From Apostichopus japonicus (lineage: Eukaryota > Echinodermata > Holothuroidea > Aspidochirotida > Stichopodidae), in assembly GCF_037975245.1 (NCBI RefSeq), contig NC_092583.1, forward strand, positions 17,444,764 through 17,508,763: a DNA stretch of 64,000 nt. The letters are read 5' to 3'. Below are positions 14,101 to 27,219 of the stretch, one piece after another. Every line of letters starts with the position of its first letter. Position 1 is the first letter of the stretch. A model generated the notes under the pieces. The model was not told the DNA's origin and did not search any database. It saw nothing but the letters and a program-made list of their open reading frames with translations. The translations under genes were made by a program, and so were the position numbers.

Positions 14101-17100
14101 TTACTAATGTCTGACAAAAGCAGACAAAGATGTTGGTTACCTTTGTTCCCACAAAGCAACGCCTTCATCATCAGTTGGGTAGACGGGTATATCCAGGAGA
14201 GGCATGGGCTGGCCGTCAAACCTCTGTCCAAGTCCCGTCACCGCTGCTTTGTAGATCTTCAAGAAGACGTGGTTCTCATTATGTACCGATCCTAAACTCT
14301 CACACTTTGAACAGAGATCAAAGTCTGGGCAATGTCTACAGGAGAGAACATTAAAATAGCTGTTTTGCAATCAGACTCAAAGTCGTCGCCTTGAGTTTCC
14401 TATCTACATGACTTATGATGCTGCTCCATACAGGTTTCTACAGTCAAAATGACAAACCCAACAATGTATTAACCAAAGCTTGGTAGAGCCAAAAAACAGT
14501 TGACAAATGTTCATATTGGGAAATGGCATTTTTCTGCAAGTATCTTTTTAGTCACACTCAGTCCACTGCGGCCTTCCCTGTTTTCCTTCGCAAATTGAAG
14601 AGTGAATTCAGATGCCTTGCTACATTTATCTCTCATTAAATCTATCAACAGAACTGCTTTGCAAATTAATTTGAAAGTGTCCAACCATAATGATGATTTG
14701 ACAGAATTGCTCACTGTCAAGCAATTGTAAGCCGTTCATTTTTCATTTGCTCTATTAATAATTTGGTCATCTGTTTAGAAAGGGCTTGACATCAAATAAT
14801 AACATCAGTGCAACCACAGAAATCATAATGGAGAGAAACAGATATGATAAGCACTGATTATTGAATTATGTCAAATGGTTCCAACCAATAGAGAAACATC
14901 ACTTGGCTCTTGTACATTAAAAGAGGAAAATCTTGGGTTCTTTCGTTGTTGTTACTCTCACTAAAGACAAACAGTAGCAAAGTTTGGGGAGCAGTGCCCA
15001 CTGTCTGGACTAACTTTTTTTCCATAAAACTTTGTAAAACATTTCAAAGAGTAATGAATTGATAATTGGATGAGTACTTACACACATTTGTATCGAATTC
15101 CAACGATATCCTGGCTACAGGAATCACAAACAACTCCTTTGTGAATAACACCTGTTGGGATAAGAGATACAAGTGGATCCTGTTCAATGGGGTCATTTAT
15201 TCAATGAAATCACTAACAGTGAAAAATTAAAGTCAACAAATTCTTACAAAAAGATGATATAAGTAAGTAGAAAATCAAATCTACATTTCAAATGATCTGT
15301 TTACAATGATGGAAAGGATCAAGGCATCACACAACCCTCAAGAACTTTTCAGCAAACAGTGAAGACGAATCCTTGGTGAGACTAAAACAGAAACTGTGAG
15401 ATGGGATTGACTAAATTTCCCATAATTCATGAACTGATAAGATACATATTTTGGAAGTGTCTGATATAAAGGAATAACATTCATTCCATCTACCTACCTT
15501 CAGCTCTCTTACGAGTATTCTCACTCTCCAGGGCAGATCTAAGTTCAGCACCGTTTAATCCAGATAGGACACCTCGTACAACCTTGTTGACAAACTGTGA
15601 AGTTAGTAAAAACGTGTGATATTTAAGTCAAATTATACTCATACACAGCTAAATAGATTATGTAATATTTGTAGATATGTCTATTATCATGGCTGAGATC
15701 TTTGTATCAGTCTAAACAAATCCAAGAAATATTCCTTCATAAGTGGAAACCTCTCAACCTAGCTACAAAAATCTTGAATCAAAAGATTTAGACCAAGTCA
15801 CAAATTAGCAATTTATTAATTGCTTTAGTACATGTGCAGTACCTGCAAACATTTTGTATCACAAATTCAGTGTAATGTTGTTACTGTTGCATGAGTTAAC
15901 CTCTGATATTTTTGACTTTTTATTCTTACCTCCTCATTAGGAGCTAGTGGCTTCTTAGGAACTCTGGTACAAGAGGGTGACCATTCAATGTTGGATGAAT
16001 GATTCTGAAATAAACATTAAAAATTATATCATAGGAAGCTGAACAGACCCAGAAATGGTTTGGAGACAACACATAAAGATATAGTTGTGAAAGTAATATA
16101 CCATCGATTTACATATTAAGGTGAATTATCATCCCTAATATGGTTTCATAGAACCAATTATCTGCTGGATTTCAATCTCTCAATAGGTAATTTGTGTCAA
16201 GCATTAAAACTGCATGATACTAACTTGCTTAATTCATCAATGTACTTGCAAAAGGATTGCTAAATATATCATTAATAATCTGGACATTCTTGACATTGGC
16301 TTACAGATTAGATTAAACGAAGCTGTGGATTTTTTACCAAAAAGATGTTTGGCTTTAAGACAGCTCATTACCTCTCTCATAGTGATGGTCTAAATAGTTT
16401 TGAAAAGCCATATCCATCACAGACCAATTAAGTGTTTCTACAAACAAAATCATAACCATCTTTGGCTGTGGTTTTTATGATGATGATGATGATGATAATG
16501 ATTATGATTATAATATTACCTTGTCTTTTATACCCTGTCTTATCTTTCGCTGGGTCACTTTAAACTCCTCTACATCTGTCAAGAGAAAGAGAGATGATAC
16601 ATGATATTGGATTTTATATAAGTACATATAGAAAACAGTTCATATGAACCTAACTTATATAATAATAATTAAGAGTTCTTATAGCGCAACTTACAATAAA
16701 GTCTCGCCGCGCTGTACTTAACCCTGGTCATTGGTAACTTGTCACACCTACACACCAAAGTGTGCACAATTCAAACAATCTCTCCTGGGACACCAAAGTG
16801 CACCTCAGCCACGTGTCCCATGGGGGTAGGGTGCAGCCACAAACCGGCACACGCAACTATATTTACAAGTCACCTCGCAAGTCCCCATTTATACACCTGA
16901 GTGAAGAGAGGCAATGGAGATAAAGTGCCTTGCCCAAGGACACAACGCAATGATCTGGCCATGGCTCGAACCTGTAATCCTTATATCAGAAGTCCATTGC
17001 CTTAACCACTTGACCACAACGCCCTCAAATGCAGAGGAGCCCTCCACCAAAGAGGAGTACCACTCACGACTTGGTAGGTAAAATGTAGGTAACATGTGAG

Positions 17101-20100
17101 GTAGAACCAGTCCACAACCTTTAAGCAGATACCTCCAGACAAAGACTACAATTATTTATAATAAAGTGTAATACTTCATTAATCCACAAAAATTATGAAA
17201 AAAACAAATTTCTACTTATATTTTTGATATCTTTTTTAATGGATATACAGCGCATACGCCACGTCTGAAATTTTTGTGGCAACATTTGGATTAACACTCC
17301 AATATATTCTCATGGTTTTGATATCAGAGACTAATTTTCTAAAGATTAGAACTAAACCTAACGTACCTTCTTCCAACACAACAGATCCATCCAAGCCTTG
17401 CAGAATATCTTGAACAATGTTGTCAACAAACTACAAAACAAAAACAAAAATATTTCTGTATACATAAAGAGATTCCTTTGGCATGTCTTAACTAAAACAT
17501 TTCCTTCATCATATACATACATGAAAAAATTATTTGTAATTCAGAAAGAAGAAATGATAAATTCATTAATATTCAAACATTTGTCACTTTGAAATTAGCT
17601 TTGAACTATTGTGTTTTGTTTCTAAATCTCAGCCCATCTTCATTGACTTCTGATAGTTATGACTCCCTCCGCTGCACTATAAAGAAAGGTGTTTCGATTG
17701 TTTCTGTTTTGTATTGTTTTCTTTTGTTCTATTTACAAACCCTCCACCCCGCTCCCCTACTCCTAACAGCTCTTGCATACCTGATCAGGAGGTTTTTTCA
17801 TATCATCCAGGGTATCCCGAGAGATACTGATGGTTGCCAGTTTATTTCTGCTGCCAGGACGTGGACGTTCCCCCAATCCTGGTAATGCACAGCCAGTCAC
17901 CGAGTCATACCTTGACCCACTGTGAGTATTGGCAGATGGCACCTACAGAAACCACCACAAAGAGTTACAGCGATTAAATTCTTATTATCAGTGGAAAAAC
18001 AGTCCTACATTTTTCATAAAATTCCAGGTGATTCTTGTGGAAGTGGAGGTTTATTTGTAACTTATATGAAGCAAGAACCAGTAGTCTGAAATCACAGACC
18101 ACAACAACATTTACTGTTCATAAACTGGTTGTATGTGAAGCAAAAACCAGTAGTCTGAAACCATGAACCACAACAACATTTACTGTTGATAAACTGGTTG
18201 CGAGTTTGGCGACCCCAATAGAAAGATTCCGCCGCCCAGTAAACAAATTTGATTTGTCAAACAACTTTAAAAGAGAGCATATACACTTGTTCAAAGATCT
18301 TTACAAAAAATGGTGTAATCATCATCTGTGAATGATTTTATCTCAGTTTAGTCTAATTATAATAAAATTTTCCATTCCAATCTTCTTATTGAATAGTTAA
18401 TGTTTGAGGAAAAACTTGACTCTCCTAGCAAAGAAATGATCATCTAATGTTCTCTTTGGTTATGATAATTGTACAGTACACTACACATCAATACAAACCA
18501 TTCTCTCCTCATACAATACAGTACACCACACATCAATACAAACCTTTATCTCCCCATACAATACAGTACACAACATATCAATACAAACCTTTTTCTCCTC
18601 ATACAACACAGTACACTACACATCAATACAAACCTTTATCTCGTTCTGTCTGCAGGAATACAGCTGATTCAATTTTCTGTTAACTTTGAATTTCAAGACA
18701 TTTCCATTTTTGCGGGCAAGCTGCTTCGCCAAGGAATATTCATCTGAAAAAAGGAAAAGATAATGGTTAATATAATTTATCCTGGATCTAATTGTCTAAG
18801 AGCAAGGCTAAAAATAAGCAGGGGCTTGGGCCAATCAGCCCATTAAACTTGTTAATCAGCCCCTTTACATCCATGAGGAAATATGCAAGGAACCTTTAAT
18901 ATCTGACAACTTTCTTTAACCACAACTTCACCCCTGGCAATCTGTTAAAGCAGTTAGGTTATAATTTGTGATTTATCTCACATTGATCACATAAATCTGT
19001 TTCCAACCAAATTCACTACAGCTTTACAAACTATAACAATAGGATGTACTGACCTTTCTGGCATATGATATCATGTCATGCGCAGACAGTCTGTGTGTAC
19101 AACACACCTTACTTAATAGGTTTGCTAACTGAAGATACTCTACACATAAAGCTAATAACAACAACAACACTCTACACAGGAATCCAGACTATGACCTAGA
19201 TTCGATGAATGACACATTTCCTAGTGCAATAACGACCTGTGGAACTTCACATATTAAGAGAAAGTTAAGTCTGCTTCCTGGAGACAAACACAACACAACA
19301 CTACACCATTGAGCAACAATAATTAAGATTACCTCATCAACTGTGTGTTCTCTGCATATTATTATACAATGATCAGATATGACCTTTGTTCAATCAACTG
19401 ACATGTTTTTGACAATTCCATCCCTAGTTATTTATGGAATCTTATTGATGTTCAAAAAAGGTCAGTAAAACTGAGTGCTTCCTCCTTATGCACTGGGTAA
19501 ACAGACTCTTATGGTAATTGTAAGACCTACTCCACAGATATCACAGGGTGCAGTAAGTATTACAAGAACTCATTAAGAGGCATTGGAAACAGTGGTATTG
19601 ATATTTATATCATTAAAACTGTTTTTGATGACAGGAACATACAGCACTATGGTAGTATTTGATTATATTTTGAACTGGTCATTATTAAAATTGTTACAAG
19701 AACTCACTAAGAGGCATTAGAAACAAAGGTATTGATATTTGTGACATTAAAACTGCTTCTGATTACAGGCACATACAACACTATAGTACTATTTGTTTAC
19801 ATGTTGAACTGGTAATTTTAACAAGTATACATTACTAGAACTGTTTAAGAGGCATTAGAAACAGTTGCATCAATATTTAAGCCTAATTTCAAAACACAAT
19901 GCTATACAGTCATCTTACTTCACCACTGTACAAATATCACAAACCATTGTTACACTGTAATGGTGCAATCTCATTGGTGCATTCTTAAATACACAAGTAC
20001 TAGGTGTGATTCTTTTTACAAGTGTAGAGTCACATGATCAGTTTAAAAGAGCTGGCTGTTATTACACAATGTTAGTAATGGCTGAAAATACTATGGTAAG

Positions 20101-23100
20101 GTCCTCTTAGAACTAATGGAGTCTCAAACTAAGCTCTATATTACATAGGTAAAGGCAAATATTACTTCATCTAGTTACATGAGTACCATCTAGATGTGGA
20201 GGTGATGACAATGGAACAGGGGTGGAACACCGTAGAATTAAGACTTGTGGAATAAAAGAATAGCAGTGAAAGCGCAATCCTTAGTACAAGCTGTAACAGT
20301 GTGAATGGTTGCATTGTTTTTACATAAATAAGGGCTATGATCCTGATAATATTACTAACAGTACTATTTTAAAACACTGCAAAATGATAATATATAAAAC
20401 CAACTCCCCAACCCAACCCAACCCTACCGAAAAACTACCTAACCCCCCAACAAACACATAAAAAAATGATATTAAAGTAATGGTACTTACCTTCTGAATT
20501 TAAGTTCACCTGTTACAAAAGTAAAAGAAAAGTAGATGAAAGCAGGTTTGAATTAGTAAATGAAAGCGCTGCAAGCTAGACATTTACTTTCCCTTTCCTA
20601 TAGGATATATATGTTTATAATAGTCATCCAGAGACACAAGGAACTGCACTGTAGGTTGTTTTTTTTTAATCTTTGAAAGCAACAGACAAACATGGCAGTA
20701 CATAATTATACACAGTACTGATCTACTTTAATAATACAATAGCAATTTTTGTGTCTCGCTAACCAATGGTAAGGCTACGTTAAGCTTCAAGACTCTATGC
20801 ATGAAGGAATTTGATCTACAATATAAAATCAATTCCACATAATGCTGTAATTGATGGTTTTTGCCAATAATGATTGCCTATTTGTAGCACAGTACTTTGA
20901 ACAAAGCAACACTGTACCCCTACAAATTTGTCCACTCTTTTGTAAGAGTCTTTCTTCCCATTAACAATTTACCATTAAGCAGATTATTTCAAGCTTCGAA
21001 CATGTTACATTGTATGAAAGCTGTTTATTCTAAATTATACATTTACTCTACATACAAAAAAACATTGTTTCCTGCTTGCAGAACATCTTTGTTATTACAT
21101 GAACAGTACAATATAGATCTGTTGAAGTATGGACATAATTTCACATGTACTCTCTTTCCCTGTGAATGTTAAGGTTTATGTTAGGTTTAAATTTTGAGTT
21201 CAAATTTTAATACGTAAAACAAAAAGCACTTATTGTTGAAATAGACTATTTTTATGATAGCACAAACATATTTATATATATACTGGCCAATCTTAGTTCT
21301 CAACTACAGGCACATTACTGTACTTTCATGAGCAACACTCAATGCGGAGAGAATAAACATACTATGAGATGAAAAATCCTTTGTCATGTGACTATCAGAA
21401 ATGTAAGCTTCCCATAAATTTCATAAAACTTCAAAACTCATACTAAACGTTGTCAAACTGTAACTCCTTCAATTCCATAGTCTGTTATCTTTATCCATGT
21501 GTACAATCACGTCGAGTGGCCAAAATTAACTGATCTGAATATTTTCTTGTTAATTTCTGAGACATGGATTGAATAGTGTCTGAAAAATATTATACAGGTT
21601 TAAAATGAAAAGTATGATGGTGAGTGCACGTACTGCCTCTGAATTTTTTTTTGTTCTCTAAGGAGACAGGTTTACAGGTTACCCTCAATATAACTACTTT
21701 GTTGCAGCCTGTGCTGGCCAAACATCTTCAAATCCCAGATACTTACCTCATCATTTTCATCATCTATATATTTCACTTCCATATCTTCAAGTTCCAGAAA
21801 ACATTTCACCTGCAAGCAAAAAATGTTTTATTCAACTAGGGCTATCCTCAGAAAGACATTCCACAGTAGCCAACAGTACACTGATAGATGATATGACATT
21901 TATGAATAGCTGAGATGACTTTTATGCATAAATCAGGGTATGGCTTGAAAATGACTACATGTAATTCTGAAGAAACAAATGTTAGTTTTCACTCATCCAA
22001 TTTGTATTACACAGTTCATTTACATAATGTAGGCAAAAATTTAAAAAAAAATCACAGTTCAAAAGTTCAAAGATCTTGGGAGTAATTTTGGGACTGTGTG
22101 ATCATGTTGGACAGGTACCAGAATTTCTGTATGCCCTGTGCAAACATTAGCTTCCACAATAAAAAAAAACTTAGCTGTGCATATCAATTTAGCCAGTAAA
22201 TGATCAAAATTTGGGGGCTTAAATACCATGACACTGTAAGAAAATCATTTCTTAAAACAAGTAGTGAACAACAAATGTACAGCAAACATAAATTTACCAA
22301 ACCTATCTACTGTACTACAATAAGATTGTCCTATCCTAGCTGGTCAATGATTTCTGTTAACTTATTTCTCAGGTTTATTGGTATCTTGATCTTCCTTCAC
22401 TGTAAGGACATTTGTCCTACTGATACTGCTAACTAGGTATCTTCTTGTTTCATTTACTGTAGGCTCGCCTAAAGCACAGCAAGTGTCGATACTCTAAAAC
22501 CACTCCTAATTCTTGCAAAATTGACTGCTCAGACTTCTTACCAATAAGCCTAGACTGTATTAAACAGATCAGCTTTACATAGACTGCTCTCTCTTAAATG
22601 TTCAAGATATCCATACTTATATCTGAGGGTGTATTGTTTAGCTATCCCAGTAATCTGCTTCCTTGTGCTTTATCTTGTGTAATTCATCCACCAAATTACT
22701 CTCAGTATGCTTATAAGAGGTCTCTACAGTGACCTTATTTTCTGTAACACATGCACTCAGCTAAGAGCTTCCAAAATGACCTGAAATCCAATCTTGTAAA
22801 TAACTATAGACACTTGTTCTACGAAATTGGCTCACATTTTTTGTTTTGTGTTATGTTTAAGTTTTCCTTCTGGGATTGTATTGTCCTTGTGATCATTAGA
22901 ATTCATAAACAACCATGTTGCTGTTTCCCCGCATTGATTGCTTGTATTTTGACTACTGAAATCCTATCTTGGAAATAGTTATACACATTAATTATACACA
23001 CTTTGTGTTTGTAAGAATCGTTTCATGTTTCTTTGCATTTTTCTCCTGTAATGTTTTCCTGCATGATTGTCTTGTCCTTGTGGTCATTAGCATTCATAAA

Positions 23101-23587
23101 CAAGTTGTTGCTGGTGTCAATCGTATGTATTTAATGTACTGTAATTTTGTATACCATACTATTACTACTACTCGGGCTAAGCCCAAGAATGTTTTCCTCA
23201 AAATTGAACTAGCCAGTATAATTTGACAATTTTCGCCTTCAACTCAAAGTGTTAGTAGGCCGAACACAAATGACAAAGGTTCACTACAGATCGAATGGTT
23301 ACCAAAGTAGTATAAGTCCAACTCAAGCTTTCGGACCTAGCCTACACTAGAAAGTAAACATATCGTTATAGCAGTAGTACATTATAGTTATACGTTATAG
23401 TTTTTAAGACAGAACGCCTATCATATGTCTAACACAATATCTACTACCGTTCACAGACACACAGTGAATGCATACAAACCATAGCAAAGACGTCAATCCA
23501 ATCGGTGTCGTAGTCAACTACACAGATCTGACTATTGCCCTTGAAGTCGAATTCCAGGGCAAAGGAGGCACCCGATTCTTCTTCCAT
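5160..23587 (-). CDS. NBR1: NBR1 homologue, selective autophagy receptor (20 coding exons, 1,059 aa)
   Basis: Cargo receptor that binds ubiquitin through its UBA domain and ATG8/LC3 through LIR motifs. Exons in transcript order: 23480-23587, 21747-21809, 20491-20509, 18634-18743, 17781-17942, 17367-17430, 16520-16575, 15930-16004, 15498-15594, 15082-15151, 14141-14335, 12591-12821, 12018-12147, 10760-11026, 10232-10469, 9409-9606, 7974-8530, 7233-7495, 6006-6099, 5160-5342. All phases agree and the sum is 3,180 nt. Domains: PB1 at about 1-90 (YIDDENDE acidic motif); ZZ finger at about 255-300 (CDSC, YKCVHCPDFDLC); basic coiled region at about 340-370; FW/NBR1 domain at about 417-545 (SGTHLQPGTKF, LKFLWGN); TAQDILSFEML segment near 590; LIR-like DFCVV near 711 before PLPDCFDL; amphipathic helix (QAYDVANSAVAF) near 985; UBA at about 1013-1052 (ALIEMGF). 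The start is the only ATG ahead of the PB1 strand. Two donors are GTTTGT. Human NBR1 is 966 aa; the extra length lies in the acidic region before the LIR and after it. Confidence 0.94.
5513..5556. repeat. CCCT-rich low-complexity tract in an NBR1 intron
   Basis: Pure polypyrimidine run with CTCCCTCCCTCC units in the last intron of NBR1. The minus strand is correspondingly G-rich with (GGGA)n runs and could form a quadruplex. Confidence 0.7.
7767..7878. repeat. Three-copy 39-bp tandem repeat in an NBR1 intron
   Basis: Three almost identical units containing CAGCTATGCAACATGGGGCC followed by TTTAATTGTATTATCTGAC, between the exons at 7233-7495 and 7974-8530. Confidence 0.85.
9712..10200. repeat. 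About 43-bp minisatellite in an NBR1 intron
   Basis: Around eleven units of the type GGAACATTAAATGTAAATGG plus TACATTAGATCAGTTTGGGGA. They end about 30 bp from the donor of exon 10232-10469. Later units share GTTCGGGAGG variants, pointing to recent local expansion. Confidence 0.85.
11049..11520 (+). mobile_element. 5'-truncated non-LTR retrotransposon (LINE) tail, antisense in an NBR1 intron
   Basis: The short plus-strand frame ending at 11216 reads VHFWNSLDQDIKNSNTLNSS followed by KRKLKHYLLTNS. This is the characteristic C-terminal signature after the reverse transcriptase of jockey/L2-like LINEs (WNSLP..I....S...FK..LK..LL). A T-rich 3' UTR follows, with AATAAACTTGAAACTTGAAT at the end. 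The rest of the element is absent. Confidence 0.7.
13215..13835. repeat. Compound minisatellite (about 78-bp higher-order period) in an NBR1 intron
   Basis: Built from short modules, each with GATGATCCA and ACTGTTTTACCTAA. Two or three modules form a period of about 78 bp repeated roughly eight times. It lies between exons 14141-14335 and 12591-12821. Confidence 0.85.
16672..17040 (-). mobile_element. tRNA-derived SINE in an NBR1 intron
   Basis: On the minus strand the head has polymerase III promoter boxes: A-box-like TGGTCAAGTGGTTAAGG and B-box GGTTCGAGCC, with tRNA-like spacing. A body with the CCTTGGGCAAGGCACTTTAT motif follows, seen in SINE bodies of aquatic animals. The anticodon arm is degraded, so this is not a functional tRNA gene. 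Confidence 0.72.
18470..18655. repeat. About 44-bp repeat whose monomer includes an exon end and splice donor (NBR1 exon 4)
   Basis: Three upstream-numbered copies of ACATCAATACAAACC plus TTTATCTCC.. precede the real exon edge at 18634. On the minus strand each reads like the end of the PB1 exon and its donor: AGATAAAG|GTTTGTATTGATG at the true site, then closely similar copies in the intron. Two of the copies keep the AAGGTTTGT junction and the others vary by a base. Confidence 0.75.
19556..19880. repeat. Diverged tandem duplication, about 135-bp period, in an NBR1 intron
   Basis: Two and a half units share AAGAGGCATT(A/G)GAAACA, ATTGATATTT, ACATTAAAACTG and CAC(A)TA..AGTA(C/T)TATTTG blocks at matching spacing. 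Old duplication; no coding signal. Confidence 0.6.
22751..23110. repeat. Two diverged copies of a dispersed repeat in NBR1 intron 1
   Basis: Blocks such as TTGTCCTTGTG(A/G)TCATTAG followed by CATTCATAAACAA, and GAAATCC(A/T)ATCTTG, appear twice about 200 bp apart in the same order. The origin may be a retroelement 3' region, but no protein signature remains. Confidence 0.45.
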
Positions 23588-25298
23588 TTTCTGCAGTTCA
23601 ACAAGATTCTTAGAACAAACTACCGATCATTTCGACATGCACTTTTAGTCCAAACTGCTCATGTTGTTGTTCAAGTTTCACCAAGTACATTTTCCTGGCC
23701 TAGTACGTCGGTATGGTTTGGAAATGTTTTTGTTTACCTTTAACCTTAGTGTTTAGATGATGACTAAGACGTTGCGCCAGAAGAACATAGAACCAACTAA
23801 TTGGGGTAAAACGACAGAAATTTGGGGCTAAGAGCTAGATTTATTGACAGTAATGATAGGAGTAAGTAATTTGCTGGTATAAAATACTATTGCTGGACAA
23901 AGAAATTGTTGAAAGCAACATCGACTATTCTTTTGTTGCGACACTGTACTGGAATATTCGGCGGAACATTATCATATACAGAAATAGATTATATGACGTA
24001 ATGAAAGTAGCCTAAGTTACGTATATGGTTGGCTGCATTGGCCAAAAGTCGGGAATATTGATCGTGCTAGCATTAATTCGATTTAATGTCGGACCGAAAT
24101 TGCGATTTGTAACTGTAAACACAATTTAAAGTATGTTTTTGCACAACCTCTCGAATAGACCTACTAATAAATCTTATTTATTGTCTAAATATGCTGAGCC
24201 TGGGAATGCACCAAACACATATTCAACTTTATTTATTATTGCTATGACTGAGGAGGGCGGGGTTGAAGGGGGGGGGGGTGGGGATTGGATGAAGGCCGGT
24301 TGCCGAGAGAGTTCGACGAAGGGTGGGGTGGGAATCAGCTTCAAAGATCCCAGTTCCATACCACTACTTTTTTCTTACAAACCTAAGTTGGTTCCTTGGG
24401 AAGTAAGGATTCATTGGTGTGGTCTGATTTTACATAAGATACGAACTTAAAACCACTTCTTTTTTCTTTCTTTTATACATATTTTGGTTACCTAGAAATC
24501 ATAGGCAGTCTTAGCATCAAATTAGGAGCATATAAAAATCTCATCTACATAATATACCTGTGGATAAACCACAATACGGCAAGAAATCTTACGATATAAA
24601 TAAATAGCCTGAGTATCACATGTTAGGCCTAACCCGGGTTACTTGTGCATAGGTCAACTACTCAAAATGGATAAGGTAATGATGCCCCAGACCACAATCT
24701 TCATACGCTCACGAATTTCTCAAGTTTCCGGGGACATAATTGTCTACGAAGTTTTATTTTCAACTTCTTTGGTAGCAGACGATATACACGGGCTAGCAAC
24801 TAGTGTAACAGAGGTTGAGTGGAGGGTGAAAAAAATAAAAATAAAACACATTGCCATCCAAGAAGTTTATTTTGAATCATTACTGAAGTGTAATTTTTAA
24901 CATGAATATTTTTTATAAACTTAGTATGCGATAACTTGGCGATGCTCAGAGCACAAATGTAATCAACTGTCTGGTTATACTTGATGTGAAGCAAAAACCT
25001 CTGGTTCACCGAGCCACACTACCAAGAGTTGGTTCCTTCATTTTGAGCTAACGGAACATGAATGCTAATTAGTAACATCCTGAAAAAAGCTCATGCAGAG
25101 AGAAATTTCTGTTATTTTTACATTTGTCGCTTGATGGTAAGTGCAGTTCAGATTAAGTAAAGCATTGTGACTCCACTTCTCACCCTTTCACTGGCCCTTG
25201 AAGCCAGATAGCTACACCGGCCATGATAAGGTGAAAGGGATAGGAAGTTGATTTACTCTTCACACCATTAGTCAAATATATCTTCATTATAGGTGTCC

Positions 25299-25855
25299 AT
25301 CAGTGGCAGAGCTAGGGGTATTGGTCAAGGGTGAGAATGGTCTGTAGGGGCGCTTTCAACACTATGGTCGGGGCGGAGTGTACAGAAATTTTTGAGTCAA
25401 GATACTCCCTAGATCGCCGAAAATGTTCCTTTCCAGGCCTTGCTAATTTGCAGATAAACGAAGAATAAAATAGGTATCATCGCCATTTGTGATAACTCGG
25501 AAGTTTATATGGGTGTTGAAAGTACATGCACTTTTTCACAATCCCTGTAGTATCTTTGTGGGTGCTCATGTTTTCGTAGGCTGACACAATGCCTATTGTG
25601 CCTATTATGTATTCTGGACCTGTAAATGCCAACAATACCACATCTTGTCAGAAAATTATACATAAAATTATACACCAACAAAATGTGACAAATGTCAATA
25701 GGGAGATTAGAGCGCAATACAAAAGTAAATAATCGCGAATAAGTAAAAAGCGGTAAAAAGCTGAAAAGGGCGCCAGCAGTCCATTTGAGTCCGTCAGGGG
25801 GGCATCTGCCCCCCCCCCCCCCCCGCCTGACTGTATGGACGCTCTGCCACTCAGA
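25299..25855. mobile_element. Non-autonomous DNA-transposon-like element (MITE) with short TIRs
   Basis: The ends CAGTGGCAGAGC and GCTCTGCCACTC form 11-12-bp terminal inverted repeats. The CAGTGGC start resembles hAT-type termini. Inside are GGGGCG-rich blocks and a long C run at 25810-25824. No transposase frame and no clear target duplication. Confidence 0.55.
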
Positions 25856-26182
25856 GCAGCTGGAGTCGTTGTAGTAATTAAATGAAAAGGTATATAAAGA
25901 TAAAAATCATACAATTTTTACTTAATCATTCTGTCCTTCATTTGCATCCAAAAACTAAAACTTTTATATTTGCTGCAGTAAAAGAGGACTCCAGCCTACT
26001 AGTAATATGCATCATTAGTAAGAATCTAGATGCTAGATGGATCATTGAATCAAACCTTTTTTTATTTGTGTGTGTCATGGAGCTAATCCTTTTGTCAAAG
26101 TGAATGTAGAATTGATGTTCTTGGTAACGAAAGCACTCCCATTTTACAATAATAACAGCAAGCCATGAAAACACACTTCCTT

Positions 26183-26186
<4 letters not shown>

Positions 26187-26222
<36 letters not shown>
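26187..26222. repeat. (TA)n microsatellite
   Basis: Uninterrupted TA dinucleotide run. Frames across it give only YIYIYI peptides and are not genes. Confidence 0.95.
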
Positions 26223-26225
<3 letters not shown>

Positions 26226-27219
26226 TGTAAACAAATATGAGTAGCATAAAATGTGAAAAAAAATAACATAAAATTTGCTTCATTGATTTTATATTATTCA
26301 ATGAATAATTCAAAGAGTATAATTATTATAAGCACATTTCAGAAAACCTGATATTTATTTCATTGCAAATATCACATTTCCATGATTATGAAACAGCTTC
26401 AAGATTTTAGTACAACATGTTAATATTAAAATAATTACAGAAGTAAAAGCCAGATACACAAACAAAAAGTTGAGCATTTTTAAAATACTATAACTAGAGC
26501 AAAATGTCTAAAGGTCTTAACATGTTGATTCACAAACATCAGAACTAAGGCAACTAGTTATTGTAAATATTCGTATGCAATAATGTATCATATAAGGAAA
26601 GTATTGTTGTCTCCTCTTAGTATTCTGAAAGAATTACATCAAAGATATAGATCACATCATGTTATATTTTCCAAAGTTGATATTTAGTATCAGTCGCAGA
26701 GAACATAATCAGTATTGTTTCATCATATTGATGAAGTTATATGTTTTGTGCCAATCACATTTATAAAACATCACACTTTGTTTAATACACATCACCATAT
26801 GTCTGTTTTGGGGCAGCAAGGGAGCTCGGCTGGTGTCTGTTTTGGAAGACAATTGACTCGATTGAGATGAAGAACAACTACTTATTCTGCACAATTACCA
26901 TTCAATTCTGCAGGACACGCAGAGCTGCATTAAATCAATCTATTGATAAAATTTTCCCCTCAAGTGAGCCGTATTTTGAGTTGTATATCTTGGTGAATTG
27001 AACCCTCAACCCCTCCCCCTGCATATCACACACACTATTATGAGCAAGCATCCCACTTTCATTCAAATAACTAATGAATTACTTGCTAGTTTAGATTTCA
27101 AAGACTATATCAAATAATGAAGCATAACCCTCAAATAACTAACTCTCAAGAGGGATATTCCAGGAATATTGGGAAATCCCCAAAACCCCTCCCCTCCCAA
27201 ACAAAAGCTCTTCAAAGTA

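Larger units (their letters stand above)
23588..27219. other. Intergenic DNA between the NBR1 start and the caspase gene's 3' end
   Basis: Includes the presumed NBR1 upstream region, with a TGACGTAA CRE-like site at about 23995. Also a G-rich tract at 24268-24282, the foldback element at 25299-25855, and a (TA)n run at 26187-26222. I see no supported gene. Confidence 0.5.

Noticed and set aside
16930-17035. tRNA gene on the minus strand
   Set aside because: A and B boxes exist but the acceptor and anticodon stems do not close; it is the head of a SINE.
24133-24450. 105-codon plus-strand frame
   Set aside because: Contains a Gly run from a G-rich tract, no recognisable domain and no splice support.
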